Positions 1 to 23,452 of a stretch of 64,000 nt of DNA are shown piece by piece (position 1 is the first letter of the stretch; every line of letters begins with the position of its first letter). Both the position numbers and the translations under genes were made by a program. The stretch comes from Spirodela intermedia (Eukaryota > Streptophyta > Magnoliopsida > Alismatales > Araceae): positions 3,824,892 through 3,888,891 of the forward strand of contig LR746265.1 of assembly GCA_902729315.2 (NCBI GenBank). The letters run 5' to 3'. The notes beneath the pieces were generated by a model, which was not told where the DNA came from, ran no database searches, and worked only from the letters and a program-made list of their open reading frames with translations.

Positions 1-1977
1 TCGGCGGCTCACATAGCCCCTTCACAAAGATCGACGCAGAGTAGACCATGTTCTCTTCAATTTCTCTTTTTCTCTTCCCATTCCTTAGATCGGGAAGAGA
101 TACCGGCTCTGGCATTCGTAGAAGTTGCCATTCATCTCCTCCAGTCTACGGCTTTGCCTGGCAGTACCCTCCTCCCTCAACTCTCTTTCCTCCCATTGGT
201 CCACCGATCTCTCCGCTGGTCTCTACAGGATCGATGGTTGCAGCTCCCCCTACTTCTCTGTTAATTCATCCGGCGATGTGATCAGACCCCTACCCTCCGT
301 GAATCGAGAGAGAGACACACACACACGTATGACGTTGAGAATATGATCAGTCTCCAAGACAAGACAACACACACGTATGGCTGGCCCCTTTCTTTACCAT
401 TCTCTGTGGCGTCGCTTGGTCTGGTCGTCCACCTCACTTGTCGGTCTGGTAATCCGCAGATGTTCATTTATCAAAGTGGCGGTCAAGATCTCTTCTATTG
501 TGGAAAAAATAGACAAGCTACTATCTCATCAATGCTTTCTCCCAATATTTTCACTTTATTCGTAAGGTGAAAGTCCAGAAATTTTGGTGATAATATTCCA
601 GATTGGTTCCTACGTGACCTCTGATTGTGAGAGGTCCTTCGAGATCAAAACCCTAATGTCATGGGGGCCGTGCCGAACGGTTAAGACCTCCGAAGGCAGC
701 ACAAACCAGTTGAGGTTATTATCAATAATAAGTGGGCTTGGAGGCATTAGAGGGTATCTTCTCTTTACTTTCTTCAATTGGAGATGCAGAATACTTGATG
801 TACATTTGCAGTGGCCAAAAGATCCATATGGGTAGCCCACTAGTCCAACCCTCTCCAAAATCTTAAATAAATGAAAGAAACGCTATGCAAGCTTTTCATA
901 AGGGCATCAAGCCAAGGATTTCAGCCAATATGAATGAAGTAATTAGTGAACAGAGTTGCCTTTGGTGAATTCGATATTGCAATTTTTCCAATCAACACAA
1001 GCTTTTACTTGAACTTGGGCTCACTCGGAGATGTACTTGAGTTGATCAAGGATGACATCCCAGTTTTGGAAATGTTGATTGACCTTATTTCATTGTGTAC
1101 TAGTTTAAACGGCAAAATATATGTAGATACATAAAAATTTGCTCTATTGATAAGGATGGTCCCCCACAAAGTAATAAAGGTATGTTTTGGGTCCCCCAAT
1201 TTACCACTTCGTATTGGCTATCAGTCTACGAGTAGCATGAACTAGTATATCATAAAATAGTTCCATGTAGTTTAAATAATTTTCATCAAAATATGATGAT
1301 GAAGATATTGACTCAGTCAATGAGTATTGAGGTTGGAAGTGCATGTAGTTGCACCATGTTGAGAATGAAGATGTTGGCAACTTCTAAGGTCATGAATGGA
1401 CATTTGAGGGATGAGAAGTGTGCATACTTGATGAGTCAGTCTACCACCACCAACATAACTTTGAAGCTTTTAGATTTGAAAAGTTACTCAATGGAGTCTA
1501 TGCATATATCTTCCCAAATAGTTTCAAGAATAAGAAAAGATTACAATTAGTAAGCTAGTGAGAAAGATTTTTATCTTATTTTGTTGACAAATGAGGAACA
1601 CATTGACATATTTCTTGATATAGTTTTTCATTTTTATCCACATGATATTTTGGGTCGTTCTCTTAACTCTTATGTGCACAAGAGCCCCAAGTGTCCATCA
1701 AAGGTTGAGTTGTGAAATTTCCTCAAGGCTGTAAGAATAAGGGAAGAAATATTTGAGTTACCAATATGCTATAGTGGAGTAGAAGCCCATGCGAGATAGA
1801 ATAATTTGGCCATCACTTAGGGTGTTGCAGTGGTTTCATGATGGTTTAGGAGAGCTAGAGGTTTTATGCATTTTCTTGTCAAACTTGGGCAAAATCTATG
1901 AGCTTGACTTGTGATACTTCTATGGGTGGTAGGATAGGATAGGATTTTCGAGTCTCATGGATAAACTATTTACCACT
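1..1977. other. No recognisable gene
   Basis: I see no supportable gene here. The first 300 bases are somewhat GC-rich and pyrimidine-rich and could be the flank of a gene outside the window. The rest is AT-rich with only short ORFs (up to about 85 codons) that match no family I know. Part of 900-1,977 may be further decayed transposon belonging with the element just downstream. Confidence 0.5.
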
Positions 1978-3830
1978 CTATGTTTGATCCATGTGTTGTA
2001 TTAATGTTGAAATCAAAAGATGTTCTTTTAGATAACCACTTTTGGTAGTGGGGAAGTACTTGATGTTGTTCCAAAAGACATTTGAGGTTGTATTAATCTT
2101 TGAATATCGTGAACTTATTCTCGAGATGATAATATTTACAATCAATACAAATATGATCATCATCATTAATTGACTCTTGTAGACAATCTTGACAAACAAA
2201 AGAGTTCAACTAAAAAAATGTGATAAGATGTCATCCTTGGATAAAGATAGCTCATAGTGCTCAACCCAATGTGTTTGCTTCTAACTCGAAGGCCTGTGAA
2301 AAATCTAAGAGGGCTAAGACCAGAGCTGTCATAAGTGACTCCTTAAACTAATAGAACGACTTATTTGGTTTTAAACTAATAGTTGAACAAGTCCTTTTGA
2401 GTTATTGGGTAACAAGTCATGGGAGAGTGCCATAAACTACAATGAATCTCATGTAGTAGTCTGTTCAGCCCAAGAACCACTAAGTTTCCAGAGTGTTGTA
2501 GGAGATGGTTAATGCATGAATGCCTCAATTTTGTCTAAGATCCATCATCACACTATTTGTTGATATCACATGCCTCAAGTAAGAGATATGTGTTTGAACA
2601 AATAATTATTTGTTTGAATTGACACGAAGGCGGGTGGTGAAGTAACATTACCTAAACTTATGCCAAATGTTGTGGGTAAACATCCAAAGTCAAATTCTAG
2701 ATTAAGATGAAGTCATTGAAGACTTGGTTCATTGGGGCCCAGAAGGTTGGTAATGCATTTACTATGTCAAATGACATTGTGATGAACTCGTAATGAATGT
2801 CATGGATTTAGAAAGTCATCTTCAGAACATCCTTCGAACAAATCTGGATTCAATGATAATTAGATCTAAGATCTAGCTTTGAGAAAATGGTTTTTTATGG
2901 AGTTTATCTAATATTTCATTGATGATCAAAATAAGAAACTTCATCATTTATTGTTCTTCCTAATGAATAAGGCTGAACTAGACAACAACCTAACAATGTG
3001 CTAAATAATCCCAACTATCTACATATCTTGCATTTAATCTCTACCTTTTAGAAGTGAGGGCAGAAAAACGATGTAATATTCACGAGTTTTCACATTGTGC
3101 TCAAGCATGATAGTGTAGTCAATTTTGTTAATCTAAAGTAGCTCGATTTGTTCTTTAAATACTTCTAAGTACTCAGGCTTGAGTTATTGCCGAGGCCCAT
3201 GTCATCCTCATGGGGTTGGTAGCTGATCTCAGCCACCTATGTCAAGTAGAAAAACTTGAAGATGACCTTCCCCTTTTATATGGCCCTAGGAGGAGCCTTA
3301 AGAGATATGCCAACTTGATAAAGTGGATCATCTACTTGAATCATAACCTATTTCATACTGCTCATGAGGGATAACATCTATTTTCCAAAAGTCAGCTCTA
3401 TTTTTTCATGTATCCATCTCAAACCCAACACCACGTTCACCATGACCAATGGTAGAGTGAGAAAATCTTCTGAATCGTGAGAGCTTAAATTTCCAACATT
3501 GCACTCCAACAAAGGCTCATGCCTTTGACATCTTTTCTAGTTCTTGTGGTGATCAAGAAGCTTAGAGTAGAAGTGATAGGGAGTCTAAGTGCATGGGTCA
3601 CTTTAAGTGATATGAAATTATGAGAAACTCTAGTTTTTGAGTATGGTGACAAATTACTTATGGATTTTCTCATATAACTTGAGGGCACTAATCGAAGAGT
3701 CTCTTGCTAGAGAGTTAAGAGTGACCTTCATATTGAATAAGAAAATTTCTTTGCTCTTAATGTTTTTCAATTTTTCTATTTCATTTTCAGTGGGTGATTA
3801 TTCATGGATGACTAGGATTTGTAATTACCA
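1978..3830 (-). mobile_element. Decayed Ty3/gypsy pol remnant (PR-RT-RNase H)
   Basis: Read on the minus strand, this stretch gives a series of broken matches to plant Ty3/gypsy polyprotein in the right order. Around 3,480-3,390 there is a protease-type 'VVLGLRWI' block, like the usual VVLGxQWL downstream of the protease active site. Around 2,560-2,400 there is the RT to RNase H connection (a decayed PSPTT...L..F block). Around 2,340-2,220 there is an RNase H start, 'MTALVLALLDFSQAFELE', close to the usual ALxLPDFSxPFxLETDAS. Stops and frameshifts are frequent, so it is long dead. I found no LTRs for it. The domains are seen only as fragments and the end coordinates are approximate. Confidence 0.7.
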
Positions 3831-3839
3831 TCGACAATG

Positions 3840-4930
3840 ATGGACATACATCCTAGGAGTGATGTAGCACGAGCCCCCGCTCATGTTTGAGGTGCTGAAG
3901 TGGCGTGCGGAGTGCATGGTCACTGGCGATGTGTGCGACCGGGTCATCCTCTCATATAGATTGGCTAGGCCCATCAACCCGCATCTGGTCCCCACAGTGA
4001 ACAACGAGGAGAGTTGACACATCACAGAATGGCCCGGATGGCCACTCGCTATTGGGTTGGTTTGGGGCATTCTTATTGGGCCAATAAGAGCGGCCCATAT
4101 TGGGGCGCCACTTTGCGTTGTTAAGGGAGGAGGAAGGGAGGGACGATTCTGCTCTCGCACTGTTGCGGTGCTTCTCATGGGACCCGGAAGCATAGCTGGC
4201 TCGATAATCATCGAGCCCACTTGAATGAACAGTTCTACAGTTCCCGTTGGAATCATCCAGCCCACTCGAATGCTGCAGACTTCAGATACGATGGAGGGAG
4301 ATGTCGGGTGAAGGAATTACTATCGAGTGGCACCGCAGCACCTGGTGGAGAGGATTGGCAAGATTCCCATGTGAGCTCGGCTGATTGTCCGTCTTCTTCT
4401 TAGCCTGTCTAGCCCCTCACTCCTGCGATAGCGTCTCACTGACAGAGTCTCATCCATCCGCCTGGGGGCTGGCTCCTCCTCAGAAGAGAGAGAGGAGAGA
4501 GAGAGAGAGAGAGAGAAAGGAAAAGAATTCGGAAAATAAATGGCAGAGAGTAAAAGGCTGCTCGACGCCGTGCCTTAAGCAGCAGCACTGCCAGTCGTCT
4601 TCTTCCCACACAATCAATTGGAATCAACTGGAAATAAATGGAATGGTCAAATATGGAGGTGCTGCCGGGGCCCACCTTTGGATCCGTTCCAGAATCTGAC
4701 TGCCCTGCAGGTTAGCCACGTGCCCGGATCCAACGGCTCTTTCGGGCACCAGCCCTAGAGGAAGAGGGAGCAGACAGGGGACCAGTCAACTGCGTTAGGC
4801 CCGCCGCGCAGTTTGGAATTCCAACGGCTACTTTTCGAACTGGGCGCCCTAATTGCCGGCCCCACGTTTGCCGGTTCGCGCGCCTTGGCGGGAGAGGACG
4901 GGGGAGCAGTCAAATGTGGGACCCGCAAAA
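3840..4930. other. Intergenic, GC-rich 3' flank of the receptor kinase
   Basis: The GC content rises here. I see several GGCCCA/TGGGCC words near 3,970-4,100, but no ORF that resembles a known protein. The 146-codon minus-strand ORF at 3,825-4,265 has no recognisable features. The right part presumably holds the 3' UTR of the kinase gene. Confidence 0.5.
4484..4518. repeat. (GA)n microsatellite
   Basis: A nearly pure GA run of about 35 bases, interrupted once. It is one of roughly ten GA/CT tracts in the window. Confidence 0.9.
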
Positions 4931-7900
4931 TTAGGCCGGGGACGGGGGGTCAGCGGAGGAGGGCATGTCCGGGCCCACCCGACAGCCCTCGAGCATGAAG
5001 ACGATATCGGCCATGGAGGGCCGGTCCAGGGGGTCGGGGGCGGTGCAGAGCAGGCCGACTTTGACCCCGAGCAGGAACTCCTCCCACTCGGACGACTCCG
5101 GGTCGAGCTCCAGCAGCCCGGGCTCCAGCAGCTCCGAGATCTGGCCTCTCTGCAGCTGCCTCTTCACCCACTTGACGATGTCCTCGTCCTCCTCCGCGAA
5201 CATCACCGCCCTCTTCCCCGTCAACAGCTCCAGCAGCACGATCCCGAAGCTGTACACGTCCCCTTCCTTCGTCCCCTGCCCCCCCGCCGCCACCTCCGGG
5301 GCCACGTAGCCCAGCGACCCCACCGCCGGCGGCGCCGCCGTCGCCGACGTCGACGCGGTGGCCGCCGTCGCCGCTGCGGTGGAGGTGACCACCATCCGGT
5401 CGAGGCCGAACTCGGAGAGGTGGGGTTCGAAGTCTGCGTCGAAGAGGACGCTCTGGGGCTTGACATCGCCGTGGACGATGGCGGCGGCGTGGAGCACGGC
5501 GAGCCCCCTGGCGACTCCCAGGGCGATGAGGTGCCGCATCGGCCAGTTGAGGACGTGCCCGTCGAGGTGGGACGCCTCCTGCAGGAGAGTCGCCAGGTTA
5601 CCGTTTGGCATGTAGTCGTAGACCATAAGACGCACGTCCGGTGGAGGGCCGGCGTAGTATCCCCTGAGGACGGTGAGATTGCGGTGCTTGATTTTTCCCA
5701 GAGCCTCCGCCTCCTTCCGGAAGGACGCTTCCTCGATCACGATGGCACCGTCGGCGGAGGTGGAGGGCAGGCGGAGGATGGAGAGCACTGTCCCGTCGTT
5801 GTAGCAGGCCTTGAAGACCAGGCCATGGCGTCCTCTGCTCAGCACGGTCTCCTCGTCGAACTGCCGAGTGGCCTCCACAGTCTCCGCATAGGTGATCTTG
5901 CTGCTGAACATGACCAACTTCGGCCCGCCGGCACCGTTCTCTCCGCCGCTGCTGCTCCTCCCCCCCTTGCCGCTGTCTGTGCTCCCGCTCCTGCGCCTCG
6001 AGGCCGGCTTCTTCGCCCCCGCGCGCCTGTCCAAGAACCGCCGACGCCACCGCGCCAGGCTCAGGACGCAGCAGCAGCAGAGCGAGGCCGTGAGAACTCC
6101 GGCGGCCACCACGACGCACACGAAGAGGATGAACCTCTCCCTCTTCTTTCTTCTGGCGGCTCTGCTTCCCGCGCAGTCTGCTTCCAGCGGCGTCCCGCAG
6201 AGGTCCCGGTTGCCGGAGAACAGAGAAGGATCGTTGAAACGGGAGCCGACGGTCGCCGGAATCCCACCTTCCAGGTTGTTGTTGGAGACGTTCAGGTAGC
6301 GCAATCCAGAAATACGATCGAATCCTTCCGGGATTGTGCCGGTGAGGTTGTTCCCTGATAAATCCACAGACTGCAACTTCGAGAGGTCAGATAGCGCGGC
6401 CGGTATGACGCCGGAGAGGTGGTTCTGGTCCAGAAGGAGTGTAGACAGGGAGGAACAGCCGGAGAGCTCTGGGGGAATCTCGCCCGAGAGAGCGTTCTGG
6501 CCAAGGTCGATATCAACCAGACGGGTGAGCCGGGAGAGTTGGGATGGTATCTGACCAGAAATTCGATTGGAACGGAGCTCGAGCACGGTGAGCTTAGAAC
6601 AGTTGCCGAGCTCCGCCGCCACCTCGCCGGAGATGTTGTTTTGGGAGAGGGAGAGGACTGTCAGAGACTTGAGGTAGCCGTAGGTCCCGGGGATGGGCCC
6701 GGAGAAGGAATTGGAGCTCAGGTCCAGTTGCTGCATGTTGGAGAGGCTGCTGAAACCCTCGGGGACCTCGCCGGAGAGTGAGTTGTTCGCGAGCAAGACG
6801 ACCTGAAGATTGGGCAATCCAAAGAGCTCGATCGGAAGCTCACCGGATAGGGCCTTCTGAGAGCTCAGGTCCAGGGAGATCAAGTTGAACAAGTTCCGTA
6901 TCGTCCTCGGGATGATCCCGTAGAATCCATTCCTGCTCATATTCAAACTCTGCAATCTCCGCAGATTTCCGATCGCAGAGGGAATCTCTCCAGAGAGTTG
7001 GTTGCCGGAGATGTCCAGGAATGTGAGGTTGCTCATCCGCATGATCTCTTCCGGCAGCGTCCCATGCAGATCGTTCTGCCTCAGGGACAGGGTTTCGAGG
7101 ACGGAGAGATCGCCCAAGTTCGCCGGAATCTTGCCGGAGAAGAGATTACCTCCCAGCCAAAGATCCTTCATACGCCGGAGCTCACCGAGAGCCTCAGGGA
7201 TCTCCCCGGCGAAGCGGTTGTCCGCGAGATCAAGAACTTGCAGCGATCCGCAACGTTGAATCTCCCTGGGAACGACGCCGTCGAGCATGTTGTTCCCCAG
7301 TCTGAGCTCCCGGAGCGCCGATAGCCGTCCAATGTCCGCCGGCAAGGGGCCATGAAAGTCGTTCCCTGAAAGATCCAACAGCGTTAATGTCGAGAGATTC
7401 GTCAGCCATGTCGGGAACTCCCCCGTGATTCTGTTGCTCTTGAGGTCGAGGTTCTGCAGGCCACTGGAAGCAGACGGGTCTCCCGGGACTGCCAGGTCCG
7501 TGAAGTCGTTAAACCCTAGCTGGACAGTCCGGAGGACCGGTGGAGAGGAAGCTGTGGCGTTGTAGAAGATGGAGGATGGGATGGAACCGGAGAAGTTATT
7601 GTGAGAGAGCGACAGGAACTGGAGCGTCGGGATCTCGCCGATCGCCGCCGGCAAGATGCCGCGGAGGGCATTTCCCTGCAGGCTAAGGTGCAGCAGAGAA
7701 GAGCAGTTGGCAAGACCAGCAGGGAGCGTCCCCTCGAGGAGATTCCAGTCGAGCCACAGGTAGAGCAGTTCCCTCAGCAGCCCGATATCAGCGGGAATCG
7801 TCCCCCTGAGCTCGTTGAAGGAGAGGTTTATCAACTGGAGCCTCGAGGAGGCAGAGATATTGGCAGGGATCTCCCCAGAGAAAGCATTGGAGGACAGGTC

Positions 7901-8440
7901 GACGAAGCGGAGGTTGGGAGGGAGAACTGAGGGCACATTGCCGGAGAAGGAGTTGCCGGCGAGGTTGAGGATCTGGAGCTCGGTGAGATTGGAAGGGAAG
8001 CCCGGTGGCAAAGGTCCGGAGAGAGAGTTGTACTGCAAGAAAATGGCACGGAGGTGGAGCAGGCGCGAGAACGAGGATGGAATGGTTCCATTGAGGGCGT
8101 TGGAACGGAGACTGAGCTTCCGGAGCTCCGAGAGAGCTCCCAACCGGTCGGAGATGGCGCCGGCGAGACGGAGCCGCGGAAGGCGGAGCTCCACCACCCG
8201 GAGCTCTCCACCGGCGGCGGCGGCGGAGCAAACGACGCCGCGCCACGAGCAGGGAGCCGACGGCGACGCGGGGTCCCATCCCGCAAGGGCGCCGAGCGGA
8301 TCCTCGAGGGAGCGGCGGAACTCGATCAGAGCCTCCACCTCCGCCGCTCTCTCCGGCGAACTCTGCTGCGCCTCCCCGGCCGCGGCGGAGACGATGAACG
8401 ACCGCATGAACAGGAGGAAGAGCAGGAGAATCGGCGGCAT
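4931..8440 (-). CDS. MUL: LRR receptor-like kinase, MUS/MUL type, probable pseudokinase
   Basis: Single-exon gene of 1,169 residues. The start at 8,440 was chosen because it opens a hydrophobic signal peptide (MPPILLLFLLFMRS...). The ORF extends 55 codons further upstream but that part is low-complexity. Order: signal peptide 1-23; LRR N-cap with paired cysteines (PCSWRGVVC) near 70; about 25 plant-type LRRs of the LxGxIP kind up to about 735; a cysteine pair (DLCGTPLEADC); transmembrane segment about 769-792 after RKKRER; kinase domain about 845-1,150; tail GPDMPSSADPPSPA. The juxtamembrane and kinase sequence (YAGPPPDVRLMVYDYMPNGN, ELLEPGLLELDPESSEWEEF) matches what I remember of Arabidopsis At4g36180/At1g75640, which act in stomatal symmetry and vascular or root development. 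Odd points: the VAIK lysine position is leucine (LSILRLP), HRD is HGD, and DFG is EFG (SEFGLD), so catalysis is doubtful and signalling is probably by scaffolding. Membrane location is inferred. Confidence 0.92.
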   Translation of the reverse strand: MPPILLLFLLFMRSFIVSAAAGEAQQSSPERAAEVEALIEFRRSLEDPLGALAGWDPASPSAPCSWRGVVCSAAAAGGELRVVELRLPRLRLAGAISDRLGALSELRKLSLRSNALNGTIPSSFSRLLHLRAIFLQYNSLSGPLPPGFPSNLTELQILNLAGNSFSGNVPSVLPPNLRFVDLSSNAFSGEIPANISASSRLQLINLSFNELRGTIPADIGLLRELLYLWLDWNLLEGTLPAGLANCSSLLHLSLQGNALRGILPAAIGEIPTLQFLSLSHNNFSGSIPSSIFYNATASSPPVLRTVQLGFNDFTDLAVPGDPSASSGLQNLDLKSNRITGEFPTWLTNLSTLTLLDLSGNDFHGPLPADIGRLSALRELRLGNNMLDGVVPREIQRCGSLQVLDLADNRFAGEIPEALGELRRMKDLWLGGNLFSGKIPANLGDLSVLETLSLRQNDLHGTLPEEIMRMSNLTFLDISGNQLSGEIPSAIGNLRRLQSLNMSRNGFYGIIPRTIRNLFNLISLDLSSQKALSGELPIELFGLPNLQVVLLANNSLSGEVPEGFSSLSNMQQLDLSSNSFSGPIPGTYGYLKSLTVLSLSQNNISGEVAAELGNCSKLTVLELRSNRISGQIPSQLSRLTRLVDIDLGQNALSGEIPPELSGCSSLSTLLLDQNHLSGVIPAALSDLSKLQSVDLSGNNLTGTIPEGFDRISGLRYLNVSNNNLEGGIPATVGSRFNDPSLFSGNRDLCGTPLEADCAGSRAARRKKRERFILFVCVVVAAGVLTASLCCCCVLSLARWRRRFLDRRAGAKKPASRRRSGSTDSGKGGRSSSGGENGAGGPKLVMFSSKITYAETVEATRQFDEETVLSRGRHGLVFKACYNDGTVLSILRLPSTSADGAIVIEEASFRKEAEALGKIKHRNLTVLRGYYAGPPPDVRLMVYDYMPNGNLATLLQEASHLDGHVLNWPMRHLIALGVARGLAVLHAAAIVHGDVKPQSVLFDADFEPHLSEFGLDRMVVTSTAAATAATASTSATAAPPAVGSLGYVAPEVAAGGQGTKEGDVYSFGIVLLELLTGKRAVMFAEEDEDIVKWVKRQLQRGQISELLEPGLLELDPESSEWEEFLLGVKVGLLCTAPDPLDRPSMADIVFMLEGCRVGPDMPSSADPPSPA

Positions 8441-8482
8441 GGCGGCGGTGTCTGTGCCTCCCAACCTCCCAGGCCTCTGAGA

Positions 8483-8550
8483 AATAGAGAGAGAGTGGAG
8501 AGAGAGAGAGAGAGAGAGAAAAGCGTGGGAGTAGTAGTAGTAGTAGTACG
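8483..8550. repeat. GA/CT run plus (GTA)n in the kinase 5' leader
   Basis: A GA run at about 8,483-8,520 (CT in the sense strand) is followed by a short (GTA)n run at about 8,529-8,548. Both lie just upstream of the kinase start codon and so probably in its 5' UTR. Pyrimidine-rich leaders of this kind are common in plant genes. Confidence 0.85.
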
Positions 8551-8639
8551 TTAGACAGAGGACGGACCCCCACCTCCTTCCTCCCTCTGCAGAGTCTGCA
8601 GACACTGCCAGAAGGCGACGCAGAGAGTAAGAAGGTATT

Positions 8640-10460
8640 CAATTATAAAATACACATAAAAAAAGGTATTCCTTCTTTCAAGAGCGGATCGCGTGGATAT
8701 TAATTTAACTAGTCGTTTTTTTTAATGCCCAGACTTGCCGTTAGTAACGTCGTAATCGGTGCCCGTGAGCTGTCGTCCCCATTTCCCAGTATGCAAAGTC
8801 CCATCCCCGTTCTTACTGGGCCATCTTACTTCTTCCCCTCGCTAATGGGTCGATACAATTTGGACCTAAGCACAGCCCAATTCCCCTTCTCATAGGCCCA
8901 ATAATGGTTCTTACTGGGCTCATAACTCAAGACCGATTAATGCATATACCCAATGGGTTCCAAAGATGTGGGCCTCAAGAAATCCGCGAAAAGAGTAAGT
9001 AGTGTTGAATCATTACATCCAAAACGAAAGAAACTCCGAAGCTTTTGGACCCAGATTGGTTGATCACTGAACGAGCCGATATTTTATATAAGGGTAAGCA
9101 TTTTATACCCACTCGCAAGGCAGATAACAGCAGCAGCTCCGTGGCGTTGACTTATCAAGCAAAGCTCCGAATCACATCCCTGGTCAAAGTCTAGACAGGA
9201 AGCGAGTAGAGTGACCTCTTACCGTCGCTCTTCTTCCTCTTTGCTTTCTCCCGGTTCAACTCCGTTCTGCCCCCATCTTATTTCCTTCTTCATTCTCTGC
9301 AAGGAAATCCACCGAATGCCATTTACTCAGCCATATTAAAAAGCCTGCAAGAGTATAAAATTAACATCGATCGGTTCTGTCAGAATTTCTAAGGACAGCT
9401 TGTGATTTTACACAAGTCAACCAGCCACCAGGAGAGTAAGACCCAGATAAAGGACAAGAACGCCCCATAAAACAAGGCGTTGACCCTGAAGATGAGATAA
9501 ATGGATCACATCCCACAGCTAACCCAACCTATGCTTAAGAGAAAATAAGTCAGCACGTACCAAATGCTCTCGACCAGAAGCCCACTCCGCTGCCGAAGAA
9601 TGCTGGGATACATGTATTTTTCGTCAATAGGTAATTATTAAGTAGGCACAAGTCCGAACAATCGTTCCAGGGGCAATCACGAGCTAAATGAAAAGATCAG
9701 CTTGGAGACAGGAATTGCAATGAGTTTTTGAAAATGGCGTCTGCAAGATGAACTGAAATTACAGGGAAATGGTTGTTAGGTAAGACTCCCCAATGTCTAC
9801 AATAGAAAAGTTCTACACTTCAATTTTGTCAAAGTCCTGAACTGTACAGAGAATGGAGCATGGAAAAAGAGGTGGGATATTCAACCCATCAGGGATGATC
9901 CTGACAAAAAAGAAAATAAAAGAAAAGAAGAAGGGGGTCATCTGCAGCCAATCCAAGAGAGTCAATGATGGGATGAAGAATGTGACACTGGCCTTCCCTG
10001 GAAACGAGAGAGATTCTTGATTCAAGTATTTCCCAAAAGATCTGCTAGGTACCCTTTTTACCGAGCACCTTCCTGTCCATCAGAGTGGGACTGCAAGGTT
10101 CCCGTGCTTGGAACCTGCGAGATTTCCACAATACTCATGCTCTCAGGGAGGACAAGACGCTGATTGTATGAGGATTTGACGAGCTCAATTTCCCAAGAAG
10201 GATGGACGATCAGGTGAGACTTTTTCTCAAATACCCAAAATTCAGCATTATGGTCGGATAATAGTCACTTTGCTGTAGTTGGGGTATAATGAGTAATTGC
10301 TTCTTCAGATCGTGCCCTTCAATGTTCCATTCTCTTGAGAAAAAGGGGAATGGCATGTTTCTGGGAACCTGGAACTGGTAACCGATTCATCTGATTGACT
10401 TCCAGCAATATTGCTGAGACACAACATTCTGCAGCTAAAATATGCCATTCCTCGGAAGAA
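8640..10460. other. Intergenic between kinase 5' end and LDL3 3' end
   Basis: No ORF here can be supported. At 8,815-8,925 there are repeated TGGGCC/GGCCCA and GCCCA words (site II-like elements), which fits a promoter, most simply that of the minus-strand kinase gene. A TATA-like run sits near 9,073-9,100 with no coding sequence behind it. The right end should contain the LDL3 3' UTR. Confidence 0.5.
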
Positions 10461-22335
<11,875 letters not shown>

Positions 22336-23452
22336 CGTTCATAAGGACCTTCCCTGAGAAAGATAATTCAAGCGCGACCCGAATCGTCAGTGAATACGAC
22401 TCGCAGTCCATGATCAGCGCGGGTTAGGGTTCATGTGCGTTCGAATTTGTGTACATAGGAAAAGGTCGAGGAAGGGATGCTGAGAAGATGGATGAAGGGG
22501 GTTACGAAGAGAGACATAAAAGCAGAAGAAGAGGAAGGGGAGATGCGCCACCTGGGAGGGACCTCGGCGCGCTTAGAGGACTGACTTTCCGGCGAGACAG
22601 ACGGGAAAGTCGGCGACGACGATGCTCGGGCCTGAAGCCGGAGGCCTCTGTTCACACACCGAGGAAGAGACGGCCTTTGCGCAGGAATTCGAGATCGATG
22701 CGAGCGACTAAGGCAGGGCAGCAACTCCGACCTTTGGACGAACACTACTAGCGGATCTTTCAGGCTCCTCTTTCTTGGTGCTGCTGGCTGGGTACGGGGC
22801 GCCCGATCCGACCCCGATCTGGGTCGGACGATTTAATAGTAATAATAATAGTAATAATAATAGTAATAATAATAATAATAATAATAATGAAATACGACCC
22901 TACGATTTACCTCATTTTTATGTTAAAATAAAATACTCGGATTAAGAGAAACCTCTGAGCAATTTTTTTCTCTTTATTTTATATCAAGAGTCTCAAATAA
23001 AATATCAGAATGTTATATATAATATATTATTGGAACTGACAGCTCCTTTTTTAAGAAAAGAAGTGTAAGTGAATAACTATTTGAATAATTTTATTATCAT
23101 CTTAATTTTCAAGGCGACAATAAAAATCAAATTTACAAGAAGTGCCTCCCATGGGCCTTGGGCGGCCCAATGTCAGTCAGAGCTTGGGCCTCTTAAGGTC
23201 CGGCCTAAATACATGTAATATGGGCCTATTTTTCTGGGCTCGGGCCTGTTTGATTTGGAAAAGGAGAGGGCCCGACACGCGTCGAAGTATTTATTTTCGA
23301 ACTGTAATAATAAAAGGGTCTTCCAGATTCAGTTCTGAAGACGACATCCTCTCGCCTCGTGGGACTGCCTCAGTGCCGATCTCTGCGGATTTGGCGAGAG
23401 CTTGGCAGGTTATCGGGAGTGGATTGTGCGGAGAGGTCGAGAGATTGAGGAG
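22336..23452. promoter_or_regulatory. Divergent LDL3 / aldo-keto reductase promoter region
   Basis: About 1.1 kb separates the LDL3 start (minus) from the reductase start (plus), so both promoters must lie here. At 23,150-23,275 there is a dense group of GGCCCA/TGGGCC-type words (at least five), i.e. site II-like elements typical of broadly expressed plant genes. Next to LDL3 the DNA is GC-rich (22,400-22,800). In between lies an AT-rich block with a TAA repeat. Confidence 0.6.
22834..22889. repeat. (TAA)n microsatellite
   Basis: A run of TAA units with occasional TAG, about 56 bases, in the divergent promoter between LDL3 and the reductase gene. Confidence 0.92.

Noticed and set aside
3825-4265. 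146-codon minus-strand ORF in GC-rich intergenic DNA
   Set aside because: No signal peptide, domain or family likeness. It begins inside decayed transposon and ends in the kinase 3' flank.
4853-6358. 501-codon plus-strand ORF
   Set aside because: It is antisense to the receptor kinase, low-complexity (Arg/Gly/His/Glu-rich), and an expected shadow of GC-rich coding DNA.
9073-9100. TATA-like sequence as promoter of an unseen gene
   Set aside because: No ORF or exon-like sequence follows on either strand within a kilobase. The AT-rich context makes chance likely.
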